A DNA stretch of 64,000 nt from Sanguibacter keddieii DSM 10542 (GTDB taxonomy: Bacteria; Actinomycetota; Actinomycetes; Actinomycetales; Cellulomonadaceae), in contig NC_013521.1 in the NCBI RefSeq assembly GCF_000024925.1, positions 1,984,001 through 2,048,000 on the forward strand, given 5' to 3'. Positions 9,106-17,527 of this stretch are shown in pieces; position 1 is the stretch's first letter; every line of letters begins with the position of its first letter. The position numbers and the translations under genes were made by a program. Below the pieces are notes generated by a model that saw only the letters and a list, made by a program, of their open reading frames with translations, ran no database searches and had not been told where the DNA came from.

Positions 9106-10289
9106 CCGACGAGACGACCACCAGCGCGACCACTCCCGACACCAGCGCCGGGGCAGCAGCGCAGCCGCCCGCCGTCGTGCGCGTCGACGCCGAGCACAGC
9201 TACGACGTGGTCATCGGCAAGCAGCTCCTCGGCGAGCTGCCCCGCCTGCTCGGCGCGGACGTCAAGAAGGTGCTCGTCGTGCACACCGAGGCCATGGAGG
9301 CCTCGGCCGCCGTGGTCCGCGAAGACCTGCTCGCCCAGGGCTACGAGGCGCTCCTCGCCGTCATCCCCGACGCCGAGGGAGCGAAGTCCGTCGATGTCGT
9401 GGCCTTCTGCTGGCAGGTCCTCGGGCAGTCCGACTTCACGCGCAGCGACGCGATCGTCTCGCTCGGCGGCGGAGCGACCACCGACGTCGCCGGCTTCATC
9501 GCCGCCACCTGGCTGCGGGGCATCGCCGTGGTGCACATCCCCACGACGCTGCTCGCCATGGTCGACGCGGCCGTCGGCGGCAAGACCGGCATCAACACCG
9601 CCGAGGGCAAGAACCTCGTCGGTGCCTTCCACTCGCCGGTCGGCGTGCTCTGCGACCTCGTCGCCCTCGAGACCCTGCCCAAGTGGGACTTCGTGGCCGG
9701 GCTCGGCGAGATCATCAAGACCGGGTTCATCGCCGACCCCGTGATCCTCGACCTCGTCGAGGCCAACGCCGAGGCCCTCGGTTCTTGGCCCGCGAGCATC
9801 GACGACCATCTCTGGGGCGTCGTCCGCGAGCTCGTCGAGCGCAGCGTCGCCGTCAAGGCACGCGTGGTGAGCCAGGACCTCAAGGAGGCGTCGCTCCGCG
9901 AGATCCTCAACTACGGGCACACCCTCGCGCACGCCATCGAGCAGGTCGAGCGTTTCGCGTGGCGCCACGGTGCCGCCGTGTCCGTCGGGATGGTCTTCGC
10001 GGCCGAGCTCGCCCGCCTCGCGGGTCGCCTCGACGACGAGGTCGTCGACCGGCACCGCTCCATCCTCGCCTCTGTCGGTCTGCCGCTCACCTACCGCGGT
10101 GACCGCTGGGAGCAGCTCCTCGCCGTGATGCGCCGCGACAAGAAGTCCCGCGGCGACCTGCTCCGCTTCGTCGTCCTCGAGGACATCGGCAAGGTCGGTC
10201 GCCTCGAGGGGCCCGACCCGACGCTCCTCGCCGCCGCCTACGCCGAGATCAGCGCCGACGCCCCGACCAGTCGGGCCGTCTCGCTCTAG
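9102..10289 (+). CDS. aroB: 3-dehydroquinate synthase
   Basis: A 395-residue NAD- and metal-dependent enzyme converting DAHP to 3-dehydroquinate. NAD-binding [15 protein letters not shown], the lysine-rich [18 protein letters not shown] loop, and metal ligands in [11 protein letters not shown] are visible. About 27 residues rich in Thr/Ala precede the core, longer than in most homologues. Start GTG 9102 overlaps aroK. It completes the aroC-aroK-aroB unit; aroQ, normally adjacent, is separated here by two other genes. Confidence 0.96.
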   Translation: MTDETTTSATTPDTSAGAAAQPPAVVRVDAEHSYDVVIGKQLLGELPRLLGADVKKVLVVHTEAMEASAAVVREDLLAQGYEALLAVIPDAEGAKSVDVVAFCWQVLGQSDFTRSDAIVSLGGGATTDVAGFIAATWLRGIAVVHIPTTLLAMVDAAVGGKTGINTAEGKNLVGAFHSPVGVLCDLVALETLPKWDFVAGLGEIIKTGFIADPVILDLVEANAEALGSWPASIDDHLWGVVRELVERSVAVKARVVSQDLKEASLREILNYGHTLAHAIEQVERFAWRHGAAVSVGMVFAAELARLAGRLDDEVVDRHRSILASVGLPLTYRGDRWEQLLAVMRRDKKSRGDLLRFVVLEDIGKVGRLEGPDPTLLAAAYAEISADAPTSRAVSL

Positions 10290-10304
10290 CCGACCGGACC
10301 CGAG

Positions 10305-11444
10305 CTAGCCGAACGGCGGGGCACCGTCGGCCAGGTGCCGGCGGACCTGGTCCAGGACGGTGCGGGGGTCCCGCTGCCCGCGCGCCAGGGCGTCGACCGC
10401 ACCCATGACAGCACGCGCGGGGTCGCTCTCCCCGGCCGCGAGCACGGCGTCGATGGCAGTCGCCTCAGGGGCGAGGACCGGGCGGTCGCCTCCCAGGTTC
10501 AGCACGAGCTGGACCTCGGCGACGAGCTCGTCCGCGGTCTGCTCGTCGGGAGGGACGAGAGCGTCCCAGGTGGCCGACCAGTCTCCCCACGGGTGGGGCA
10601 GCGGGCCGCCGTCGCGGGCAGCGGCGAGGGCCTCCCGGACCAGGGCGACGTCTCCCACGCCGGCGAGGTCGCACGCGTGCCGGGCCGCCTCGACCGCCAG
10701 GTGACGTTGCTGTCGTGCAGGCATCGCCGCGAGCAGGTCCACCAGCTCCCGGTCGAGCCCGGCCAGCTGGGCCGCACGTCCGCCGACGGCGCGCAGCTGC
10801 GCGGTCGGCGCGCGGCCGCCCCATGCCTCGATCTCGAGCGCGGCGTCCCAGGCTGTCACGGCGGCCTCCCGGGCTCGCTCCGCCTCGGCCTCCAGCTCGG
10901 CGACCATCTCCGGCGTCGGAGGTGGTGGCGGCGCGTCCGTCGTGGCAGCGACCCCGTGCCAGTAGGCGGCGCAGTCGCTCCCCAGGCGGACCACGGCGTC
11001 CGGCGCGGGTGGAGCGGGCCACAGCTGCAGGAGGTACCGGTCGGTCTCCGGGTCGTCGTCCAGGCGTGCACCGTCGTACCCCTCGTCCATCCGCGTGGCG
11101 CACCAGCGCGCCCGGAAGGACCCGGCAGGGAGCGTGCCGATCTGCACGGCCCAGCCGAAGGCGGTCAGCAGGTACTCCCCGGCGGCCAGCTCGAGCGGGA
11201 CCTCGACCACGTCCTCCCAGTGCTCTCCGAGCGGAGGTTCCGCGTCGTGCAGCTCGGCACGCACCGGGACTGCCCCGGTGTGCGTCCCGGTGGTCAGGGC
11301 GAGGCCTCCGGGGACGGCGGCGCCGCACAGGCCGTTCGCCTGCCCGCCCCGGGCCGCCGTGAGATCCGGGTCGTCGTGGCCGTCAGCCCGGAGGTGCAGG
11401 AACCCGTAGTGGACCGGTACGTCACCGTCGAACAGGATCCTCAT
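10305..11444 (-). CDS. Unknown two-part protein with a ComJ-like N-terminal region
   Basis: A 379-residue protein I cannot name. ATG 11444 has AGAGGAG 8 bases upstream; the much longer open frame to 12230 is rejected. Residues 1-~140 form a beta-rich region (MRILFDGDVPVHYGFLHL, VPLELAAGEYLLTAFGW) whose pattern loosely resembles ComJ-type nuclease-inhibitor or immunity proteins. Then comes a Pro-rich linker (PPPPPTPEM), a helical Ala/Glu-rich section, and a C-terminal helical part (~residues 260-379) with repeated LVREALAAARDG-like segments. It is convergent with aroB (15-base gap) and interrupts the aro cluster. Function unknown; the ComJ resemblance is only by eye. Confidence 0.6.
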   Translation of the reverse strand: MRILFDGDVPVHYGFLHLRADGHDDPDLTAARGGQANGLCGAAVPGGLALTTGTHTGAVPVRAELHDAEPPLGEHWEDVVEVPLELAAGEYLLTAFGWAVQIGTLPAGSFRARWCATRMDEGYDGARLDDDPETDRYLLQLWPAPPAPDAVVRLGSDCAAYWHGVAATTDAPPPPPTPEMVAELEAEAERAREAAVTAWDAALEIEAWGGRAPTAQLRAVGGRAAQLAGLDRELVDLLAAMPARQQRHLAVEAARHACDLAGVGDVALVREALAAARDGGPLPHPWGDWSATWDALVPPDEQTADELVAEVQLVLNLGGDRPVLAPEATAIDAVLAAGESDPARAVMGAVDALARGQRDPRTVLDQVRRHLADGAPPFG

Positions 11445-11630
11445 GCGGTCTGCTCCTCTGTCGAACCACGGTCTGCGCGGGCTCATCGTGGCAGAAGACC
11501 TCGCGCTCGGCCGCGGCCGGGTCGCGGTGTCGGAGGTGAATCCTCCGGCCCCGCCCGACCCGGCCCCACCGGGCAGAGGTCCCCATCGTGGGCGGGTGCG
11601 GTGCCGCCGAGCGGCGTGCACGATCAGGCC

Positions 11631-12203
11631 ATGACGCCTTCCCGCCCTGTCAACTCCGCGTTCCGGGCCGCCCGCGCCTCGCTCTCCTCGAGTCTCTGGA
11701 TCGGCGTGGCGCTGCTCTGGGCCGCGACCCTGGGGACCGGGGTGGGGGCCGTGGTGCTGTGGGGTGAGACCGCCGGGTGGGCCTGCTCCTTCTTCGTGGT
11801 GCTCCTCGCGCCGTTCGCCGTCGGGGTGCTGCTCATGGCGGTCTCCGACCGTCGCAGCTGGTCGGTCGCCGCGCGCGGCGTCCCGGTGGAGACCCGCACG
11901 GGTCGCGGACTCGGGACCTCGAACGCGCAAGGACGTCAGGTGGTCGCCTACAAGGACGCCGACGAGCACGGGGCCCGTGGGCGGCCGTACCTGCACCTCA
12001 CCCTCCCGCGCAGCGCGGAGCACGACGAGATCCGTGGGCCGGTCTCGGTGGAGATCTTCCGTCGGACCGGGCGCGCGGGCCGGATCGGCGGACCGGTCCG
12101 GGTGCGGTCGCACGACGGTCGGCGCGAGTGGTGGGCCGGGAATGCTGTCGAGTCGACCGACCGGTACCCGGAGGTCACCGAGGTCCAGACCGCTGCCACC
12201 TGA
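11631..12203 (+). CDS. Hypothetical two-helix membrane protein
   Basis: A 190-residue protein with two adjacent membrane helices ([20 protein letters not shown] and [20 protein letters not shown], residues ~25-68). A soluble C-terminal domain rich in Arg/Gly follows. ATG 11631 is chosen because it gives a normal basic N-terminus before the first helix; the open frame upstream is the antisense shadow of the minus-strand gene. No good ribosome binding site is seen. It lies between an unknown minus-strand gene and aroQ. No function assigned. Confidence 0.65.
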   Translation: MTPSRPVNSAFRAARASLSSSLWIGVALLWAATLGTGVGAVVLWGETAGWACSFFVVLLAPFAVGVLLMAVSDRRSWSVAARGVPVETRTGRGLGTSNAQGRQVVAYKDADEHGARGRPYLHLTLPRSAEHDEIRGPVSVEIFRRTGRAGRIGGPVRVRSHDGRREWWAGNAVESTDRYPEVTEVQTAAT

Positions 12204-12252
12204 GCGCGACGTCCGTCGGTGGGCGTCCACGCCCTCGGTGCTCGCCCCGTAC

Positions 12253-12258
12253 TAGGCT
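12253..12258 (+). promoter_or_regulatory. -10 element (TAGGCT) of a leaderless aroQ transcript
   Basis: TAGGCT ends 7 bases before the aroQ ATG at 12266, the spacing at which transcription would begin at the start codon itself. There is no Shine-Dalgarno sequence before aroQ. Confidence 0.6.
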
Positions 12259-12265
12259 CCCGGGC

Positions 12266-12700
12266 ATGACACGTGTGCTGCTGCTCAACGGACCCAACCT
12301 CGGACGTCTCGGCGTGCGCGAGCCCGACGTCTACGGGGCGCTGTCCTACGCCGACCTCGTCGAGGCGGGCGCCCGGTGGGGGAGCGAGCTCGGCCTCGAG
12401 GTGGAGGTCCGTCAGACGGACGACGAGACCGAGCTGGTGCACTGGCTGCACGAGGCGGTCGACACGCGCACGGACGTGGTGCTCAACCCCGCGGCCTTCA
12501 CGCACTACTCCTACGCCCTCCGCGACGCGGCTGCGCAGGTGACCAAGGGGGGACTGCGGCTCGTCGAGGTGCACATCTCCAACCCGTACGCCCGCGAGGA
12601 GTTCCGCCACCTCTCGGTGGTCGGCCCCGTCGCGACGGGCACGGTCGCGGGCTTCGGCTTCGACTCGTACCGTCTCGCGCTGATCGCTCTCGCCGGCTGA
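12266..12700 (+). CDS. aroQ: Type II 3-dehydroquinate dehydratase
   Basis: A 144-residue enzyme removing water from 3-dehydroquinate. Motifs are [20 protein letters not shown] (with the catalytic Tyr in the flexible lid), [17 protein letters not shown], and [18 protein letters not shown] with the catalytic His. It completes shikimate synthesis together with aroB and aroK upstream. Start is ATG 12266, immediately downstream of a -10 element, so it probably has its own leaderless promoter rather than read-through from aroB. Confidence 0.95.
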   Translation: MTRVLLLNGPNLGRLGVREPDVYGALSYADLVEAGARWGSELGLEVEVRQTDDETELVHWLHEAVDTRTDVVLNPAAFTHYSYALRDAAAQVTKGGLRLVEVHISNPYAREEFRHLSVVGPVATGTVAGFGFDSYRLALIALAG

Positions 12701-12838
12701 GCAGCAGAAATAGTGTGCCAAGCACCTCATGTGCTCCCTGGGCCACCTAGGCGAGCGACGAACAGCCGCACACCGTGCCTCGACGGCGAGGGGGTGGCCC
12801 CGTGCCCGAGGGCTCGGGGTGCGGTGGATCGGCTGAGG

Positions 12839-12844
12839 TAGACT
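12839..12844 (+). promoter_or_regulatory. -10 element (TAGACT) upstream of efp
   Basis: TAGACT fits the actinobacterial TANNNT consensus. It would start a transcript near 12851 with a ~118-base leader before efp. The same octamer TAGACTGG also precedes rpoZ and fmt. No -35 box is convincing. The rest of the 268-base aroQ-efp gap holds only a weak 5-bp hairpin near 12719-12733. Confidence 0.5.
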
Positions 12845-12968
12845 GGCCCACGCTCTCGTGCGGTCCGCTCCCTGGTCAGCCCTCAGCCTCACCCTTCCGG
12901 TGGTGCTCGTCGGCTCGTCGGGTGGTCGTCGGGTGCCTGATCCTTGAACACTCGACAGGAAGACCACC

Positions 12969-13532
12969 GTGGCTACCACCAACGACATCAAGAACGGCAC
13001 TGTGCTCAAGCTCGACGGCCAGCTCTGGACCGTCATCGACTTCCAGCACGTCAAGCCCGGCAAGGGTGGCGCGTTCGTCCGCACCAAGATGAAGAACGTG
13101 ACCTCGGGCAAGACGGTCGACAAGACCTTCAACGCCGGCCTGAAGATCGAGACTGCGACCGTCGACAAGAGCGACATGCAGTATCTCTACAAGGACGGCA
13201 CGGACTACGTGTTCATGGACCAGACCACGTACGACCAGATCAACATCCCCGAGACGGTCGTCGGCGACGCCGCCAACTTCCTCCTCGAGAGCCAGGTCGT
13301 CAACGTCGCGACCAACGAGGGCACCGTCCTCTACATCGAGCTGCCGCCGTCGGTCATCCTCGAGATCACCTACAGCGAGCCGGGCCTCCAGGGCGACCGT
13401 TCCACCGGTGGCACCAAGCCCGCCACGCTCGAGACCGGCCACGTGATCCAGGTCCCGCTGTTCCTCGAGCAGGGCACCAAGGTCAAGGTCGACACCCGCG
13501 ACTCGAGCTACCTCGGCCGAGTGAACGACTGA
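12969..13532 (+). CDS. efp: Translation elongation factor P
   Basis: A 187-residue EF-P, which relieves ribosome stalling at polyproline by binding near the P-site tRNA. All three beta-barrel domains are present: KOW-like N-terminal domain, middle domain and the C-terminal EF-P signature. The tip lysine is K32 in KPGKGGAF. Actinobacterial EF-P is described as working without lysine modification in Corynebacterium, and no modification enzyme gene is visible here. GTG 12969 is preceded by AGGAAG. nusB starts 1 base after the stop. Confidence 0.97.
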   Translation: MATTNDIKNGTVLKLDGQLWTVIDFQHVKPGKGGAFVRTKMKNVTSGKTVDKTFNAGLKIETATVDKSDMQYLYKDGTDYVFMDQTTYDQINIPETVVGDAANFLLESQVVNVATNEGTVLYIELPPSVILEITYSEPGLQGDRSTGGTKPATLETGHVIQVPLFLEQGTKVKVDTRDSSYLGRVND

Positions 13533-13533
13533 C

Positions 13534-13950
13534 GTGGGAGCCCGGACCAAGGCCCGCAAGCGCGCGCTCGACGTGCTCTTCGAGGCCGAGCAGCGTCACC
13601 TCGACCCGATCACCCTCCTCGCGGACCGGGTGGCCGAGCCGGGGACCGAGGCGTCCCTCCCGCAGTACTCCGTCGACATCGTCGAGGGGGTGCTCGAGCA
13701 GCTCGACCGTATCGACGAGCTCCTCGAGACCTACTCGCACGAGTGGTCCCTCGACCGCATGCCGGCCGTCGACCGTGCGCTGCTGCGCATCGGCACCTGG
13801 GAGATCCTCTTCAACGACGAGGTCCCCGACGCCGTGGCGATCGACGAGGCCGTCGAGCTCTCGCGCTCGCTCTCGACCGACGACTCCCCGGTGTTCGTCA
13901 ACGGGCTCCTCGGTCGGATCCTCGAGCTGAAGCCGACGATCCTCGCCTGA
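13534..13950 (+). CDS. nusB: Transcription antitermination factor NusB
   Basis: A 138-residue all-helical protein that with NusE (S10) binds the boxA RNA of rRNA operons. Visible are the N-terminal TKARKRALDVLFEAEQR, the central VDIVEGVLEQLDRID, and the C-terminal FNDEVPDAVAIDEAVELS and FVNGLLGRI motifs. GTG 13534 follows efp by a single base, the usual actinobacterial efp-nusB pair. A perfect hairpin lies 42 bases downstream. Confidence 0.96.
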   Translation: MGARTKARKRALDVLFEAEQRHLDPITLLADRVAEPGTEASLPQYSVDIVEGVLEQLDRIDELLETYSHEWSLDRMPAVDRALLRIGTWEILFNDEVPDAVAIDEAVELSRSLSTDDSPVFVNGLLGRILELKPTILA

Positions 13951-13991
13951 GCACGCGCCGCCGCTGCGTCTGCGCAGCAGCCGCTCTCCCC

Positions 13992-14024
13992 GAAGGGCCG
14001 GACCTCCACGAGGTCCGGCCCTTC
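13992..14024 (+). terminator. Terminator of the efp-nusB unit
   Basis: A perfect 14-bp GC-rich stem (13992-14005 with 14011-14024) with loop CCACG, followed by TCGTGTCT. It is the strongest candidate terminator between nusB and the acyl-CoA synthetase gene. Confidence 0.85.
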
Positions 14025-14145
14025 TCGTGTCTCCGCGACCCCGCCCGCCTCGCGCGACGGGCGTTCCTGTCGTATCGTCTGCGCGCCCCTCCCACCAGGT
14101 GAGGAGGTTCTGCGAGGGTCTGGCGGACCAGGACCTACGACCCCG

Positions 14146-14167
14146 TAACCTACGCGTCCGTAAGTTA
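14146..14167 (+). promoter_or_regulatory. Operator-like inverted repeat overlapping the acyl-CoA ligase promoter
   Basis: A 22-base dyad: 9-base arms TAACCTACG and CGTAAGTTA (one mismatched pair) around CGTC. It runs into the -10 element TATTCT at 14166-14171, so a bound repressor would block polymerase. The form is typical of TetR-type fatty-acid regulators, but no regulator gene is adjacent; assignment to a specific family is inference. Confidence 0.6.
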
Positions 14168-14171
14168 TTCT
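14166..14171 (+). promoter_or_regulatory. -10 element (TATTCT) of leaderless acyl-CoA ligase transcript
   Basis: TATTCT ends 6 bases before GTG 14178, predicting transcription from the start codon. It overlaps the right arm of the dyad at 14146-14167. Confidence 0.65.
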
Positions 14172-14177
14172 GGTCAG

Positions 14178-15902
14178 GTGACCTCGTCCATCGAAAGCCG
14201 CCCGTGGTTGTCCTCCTACGCGCCCGGAGTCGCGCACGACATCACCGTGCCCGACGAACCGCTCACCGCGTCGCTCGAGCGCGCGGCCGAGAGGTTCCCC
14301 GACCGCGCCGCCCTCGACTTCATGGGGTCGACCACCACCTACGCCGAGCTCTTCGACCAGGTCCGTCGCGCCGCGACCGTCCTGCTCGACCTCGGCGTCG
14401 GCCCCGGTGACCGGGTCGCGATCGCCCTCCCGAACCTCTCCAGCCACGTCGTCGCCTTCTACGCCGCGCTGCGCATCGGTGCCGTCGTCGTCGAGCACAA
14501 CCCCACCTACACCGCGGCGGAGCTCGCCCACCAGCTGAGCGACTCCGGTGCCGTCGTCGCGATCTGCTGGGAGCACACGGCCGTCAAGGTCCTCGAGGTC
14601 CAGGACCAGACGCCGGTCCGCACCGTCGTCGCCGTCGACATGTCCCGCGACCTGCCGACCCTCAAGCGCCTCGCGCTGTCGCTCCCGATCAGCAAGGCCA
14701 AGACGCTCAAGGCCACCATGCGCGCGACGCTGCCCGCAGGGACCGTCTACTGGCACGAGCTCGTCGCGAAGGCCCAGCCGCTCGCCGCAGACCACCCGTA
14801 CCCCGAGGCCGAGGACCTGGCGCTCCTGCAGTACACGGGAGGCACCACCGGCACGCCCAAGGGGGCGATGCTCAGCCACCGCAACCTCGTCGCCAACGTC
14901 GTCCAGGGCACCGAGTGGACCGGCGCCGAGCGCGAGTCCGTCGAGGAGGGCGGCCACGAGGTCGTCTACGGCGTCCTGCCGTTCTTCCACGCCTTCGGCC
15001 TCATGCTCTGCCTCACCTATGCCATGCGCATCGGCGCGACCCTCGTGCTGTTCCCGAAGTTCGACGTCGATGCCGTGCTCGCCGCCCAGAAGCGGCTCCC
15101 CGGCTCGTTCCTGCCGGCCGTCCCGCCGATGCTCGACCGCCTGTCCGCCGCCGCGAAGGCCGGCCCCGCCGACCTCTCGAGCTTCCGCTACGCCATCTGC
15201 GGCGCGATGCCCATCCCGCTCGCGACCGCCCAGGCCTGGGAGGAGGTCACCGGGGGCCTCGCGATCGAGGGCTACGGCATGACCGAGACCTCCCCGGTCG
15301 CCCTCGGCAGCCCGCTGTCCGACGAGCGCCGGCCCGGCATGCTCGGCCTGCCCTTCCCGTCGACCGACGTGCTCGTCGTCGACCAGGACGACCCCACGAA
15401 GATCCTCCCGGCGGGGGAGCGCGGCGAGCTCCTCATCAGCGGCCCGCAGGTGTTCTCCGGCTACTGGAAGCGCCCGGAGGAGACGGCCGACTCCCTCGTC
15501 GAGCTCGAGGGCAAGGTCTGGGTCCGCACCGGCGACGTGGTCGTCATGCACGACGGCGGGTTCGTCCAGCAGGTCGACCGCATCAAGGAGATGATCATCA
15601 CCGGCGGGTTCAAGGTCTTCCCGTCCCAGGTCGAGGACTGCCTGCGCACCATGCCCGGTGTCGAGGACGTCGCCGTCGTCGGTCTGCCCGGCGGAGACCT
15701 CGGCGAGAAGGTCGTCGCCGCCCTCGTCCTGGCCCGCGACGCCAGCGGCGTCGACCTCGAGGCCGTCCGTGCCTGGTGCGAGAAGAACGTCGCCCGCTAC
15801 GCCCTGCCCAAGCAGCTCGTCATCATGAAGGACCTGCCCCGCTCCCAGATCGGCAAGGTCCTGCGTCGCGTCGTCCGTGAGCAGGTCATCGCCGGGGCGT
15901 GA
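14178..15902 (+). CDS. fadD: Long-chain fatty acid-CoA ligase (AMP-forming)
   Basis: A 574-residue adenylate-forming enzyme that activates fatty acids with ATP and CoA. Motifs: the P-loop YTGGTTGTPKGAMLSHRN, the A5 motif GYGMTETSP, the A7/A8 region WVRTGDVV and RIKEMIITGGFKVFPSQVED, and the C-terminal lysine in RSQIGKVLRR. Length is normal. The gene stands alone after the efp-nusB terminator, with its own leaderless promoter and an operator-like dyad, suggesting control by lipid supply. Chain-length preference cannot be told from sequence. Confidence 0.9.
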   Translation: MTSSIESRPWLSSYAPGVAHDITVPDEPLTASLERAAERFPDRAALDFMGSTTTYAELFDQVRRAATVLLDLGVGPGDRVAIALPNLSSHVVAFYAALRIGAVVVEHNPTYTAAELAHQLSDSGAVVAICWEHTAVKVLEVQDQTPVRTVVAVDMSRDLPTLKRLALSLPISKAKTLKATMRATLPAGTVYWHELVAKAQPLAADHPYPEAEDLALLQYTGGTTGTPKGAMLSHRNLVANVVQGTEWTGAERESVEEGGHEVVYGVLPFFHAFGLMLCLTYAMRIGATLVLFPKFDVDAVLAAQKRLPGSFLPAVPPMLDRLSAAAKAGPADLSSFRYAICGAMPIPLATAQAWEEVTGGLAIEGYGMTETSPVALGSPLSDERRPGMLGLPFPSTDVLVVDQDDPTKILPAGERGELLISGPQVFSGYWKRPEETADSLVELEGKVWVRTGDVVVMHDGGFVQQVDRIKEMIITGGFKVFPSQVEDCLRTMPGVEDVAVVGLPGGDLGEKVVAALVLARDASGVDLEAVRAWCEKNVARYALPKQLVIMKDLPRSQIGKVLRRVVREQVIAGA

Positions 15903-15993
15903 GCCGACGCCCGCGGTGAAGTCCGCTCGCACGATGCGCGGAGCCCGGTACGCAACGCGCTGGGCCTGGTGCGCAGCGCCTCCCGCCCAGGTC

Positions 15994-15999
15994 TAGCCT
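15994..15999 (+). promoter_or_regulatory. -10 element (TAGCCT) of leaderless MFS transporter transcript
   Basis: TAGCCT ends 7 bases before GTG 16007 with no Shine-Dalgarno sequence between, so the efflux gene is probably transcribed from its start codon. Confidence 0.55.
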
Positions 16000-16006
16000 G
16001 GGCGCT

Positions 16007-17380
16007 GTGACCACTGTCGAACGCCGCGTCCTCGTCGTCGCGATCCTCGCGTCCTTCGTCGTGTTCCTCGACGGCTCGGTGGTCAACGTGGCGCTGCCGG
16101 CGATCGCGGGTGAGCTCGACGGGGGAGTCCTCGACGGGCTCGCGCTCCAGCAGTGGGTGGTCGACGCGTACCTCGTGACGCTCGGCGCCCTCATCCTCGT
16201 CGCCGGCTCGCTCTCCGACGTCTTCGGCCGGCGGCGCGTCCTCACCTGGGGACTGGTCGGCTTCGGCATCACCTCGCTGCTCTGCGCCCTCGCCCCGACG
16301 GGCCTCGTACTCGTCGTAGCCCGCGCGCTCCAGGGAGCAGCAGGGGCGCTGCTCGTCCCCAGCTCCCTCGCCATGATCGTCGCGACCTTCCGCGGCGAGG
16401 CCCAGGGGAAGGCGATCGGGACCTGGACCGCGTGGACCGGGACGGCGATGATCGCCGGCCCGCTCCTCGGCGGGATCCTCGTCGACACCGCCTCCTGGCG
16501 GTGGGTCTTCGCCGTGAACGTCGTGCCGGTCGCGCTCACCGTCTGGCTGGTCCGCTCGACACCTGGGGGAGCGCGCGACACGTCACGCCGCGTCGACGTC
16601 GTCGGGGCCGCGCTCGTCGCCCTCGGGCTCGCCGGGACAGTCTTCGCGCTCATCGAGCAGGGGCGGCTCGGGTGGTCCGCACCGCTCGTCTGGGCGCCGC
16701 TCGTGCTCGGGGTGACCGCGCTCGTCGCCTTCGTCCTCTGGGAACGACGCGCCCCGGACCCCGTGCTGCCGCTGCGGCTCTTCGCCGTCCGCAACTTCTC
16801 CGCCGGCAACCTCACGACCGCAGCGGTCTACGGCGCGCTGGCCTTCGGCGGCTTCGTCCTCGTGCTCTTCCTCCAGCAGGTCGCCGGCTACAGCGCGACG
16901 GCAGCCGGGCTCTCGATGCTCCCGGTCACCCTGCTCATGCTCGCCCTGTCCTCCCGCGCAGGCGCCCTGGCGGGGCGCTACGGTGCGCGGGTCTTCATGA
17001 CCGTCGGCCCGCTCGTCGCCTCCGCGGGGTACCTGCTCATGCTCACCACCACCGAGGAGGCCGTCTACCTCACGCAGATCCTGCCCGGGGTGCTGCTGTT
17101 CGGTCTCGGGCTGGCAGCGACCGTCGCGCCGCTCACCGCCGCCATCCTCGCCTCGATCCCGGCCGAGGACGCCGGGATCGGCTCGGCAGTCAACAACGCG
17201 GTCTCCCGGGTGGCCGGGCTGGTGGTCATCGCCTGCGCCGGCGTGGTGATCGGCCCGACCCTCGACCTCGCCGGCTTCCACCGCGCCCTCGTCCTCACCG
17301 CGGTCCTCCTCGCCCTCGGCGGCGTCGTCAGCTGGCTCGGCATCCGCGACGGTGCCCGTGCGCCTGACCGGGCTCCCTGA
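16007..17380 (+). CDS. MFS drug efflux transporter, DHA2 (EmrB/QacA) family
   Basis: A 457-residue polytopic membrane protein with about 14 hydrophobic segments, the number typical of DHA2 proton antiporters. It starts with the family signature FLDGSVVNVALPAIAGEL, has the motif-A loop SLSDVFGRRRVL between helices 2 and 3, and the antiporter motif C region GPLLGGILVDTASWRWVFAVN. Substrate is unknown; relatives export dyes, disinfectants or antibiotics. It stands between the acyl-CoA ligase and the pyr operon with no linked regulator. Confidence 0.85.
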   Translation: MTTVERRVLVVAILASFVVFLDGSVVNVALPAIAGELDGGVLDGLALQQWVVDAYLVTLGALILVAGSLSDVFGRRRVLTWGLVGFGITSLLCALAPTGLVLVVARALQGAAGALLVPSSLAMIVATFRGEAQGKAIGTWTAWTGTAMIAGPLLGGILVDTASWRWVFAVNVVPVALTVWLVRSTPGGARDTSRRVDVVGAALVALGLAGTVFALIEQGRLGWSAPLVWAPLVLGVTALVAFVLWERRAPDPVLPLRLFAVRNFSAGNLTTAAVYGALAFGGFVLVLFLQQVAGYSATAAGLSMLPVTLLMLALSSRAGALAGRYGARVFMTVGPLVASAGYLLMLTTTEEAVYLTQILPGVLLFGLGLAATVAPLTAAILASIPAEDAGIGSAVNNAVSRVAGLVVIACAGVVIGPTLDLAGFHRALVLTAVLLALGGVVSWLGIRDGARAPDRAP

Positions 17381-17458
17381 CCAGGCCGTCTCACCGGCCC
17401 CCTGAGCGGACCCGTCTCACGATGCGCGTGCGTGGGTGAGGCGTGCCCGGCGTCGCGG

Positions 17459-17464
17459 TAAGGT
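17459..17464 (+). promoter_or_regulatory. -10 element (TAAGGT) of the pyr operon
   Basis: TAAGGT fits TANNNT and would start transcription near 17471, giving a ~57-base leader that carries the PyrR site. The -35 region is not recognisable. Confidence 0.5.
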
Positions 17465-17494
17465 GGGAGACATCCTGCAAGACATCCTTTAAGA

Positions 17495-17520
17495 GCCGTC
17501 CAGAGAGGCGGAGAAGGAGG
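17495..17520 (+). promoter_or_regulatory. PyrR-binding RNA motif overlapping the pyrR ribosome binding site
   Basis: The leader contains GTCCAGAGAGGC followed by GGAGAAGGAGG, matching the conserved PyrR binding loop (consensus ARUCCNGNGAGGYU). The Shine-Dalgarno AAGGAGG (17514-17520) is the 3' part of the motif, 7 bases before ATG 17528. Binding of PyrR-UMP should therefore block ribosome entry, a translational switch as proposed for mycobacteria, and no separate terminator/antiterminator pair is visible. The conserved CTTTAAG just upstream (17487-17493) belongs to the same leader. Confidence 0.8.
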
Positions 17521-17527
17521 TCGCCAG

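Noticed and set aside
13731-15932. Minus-strand open frame of 733 codons opposite nusB and the acyl-CoA ligase
   Set aside because: Composition is typical of antisense GC-rich frames; the plus-strand ligase has every family motif.
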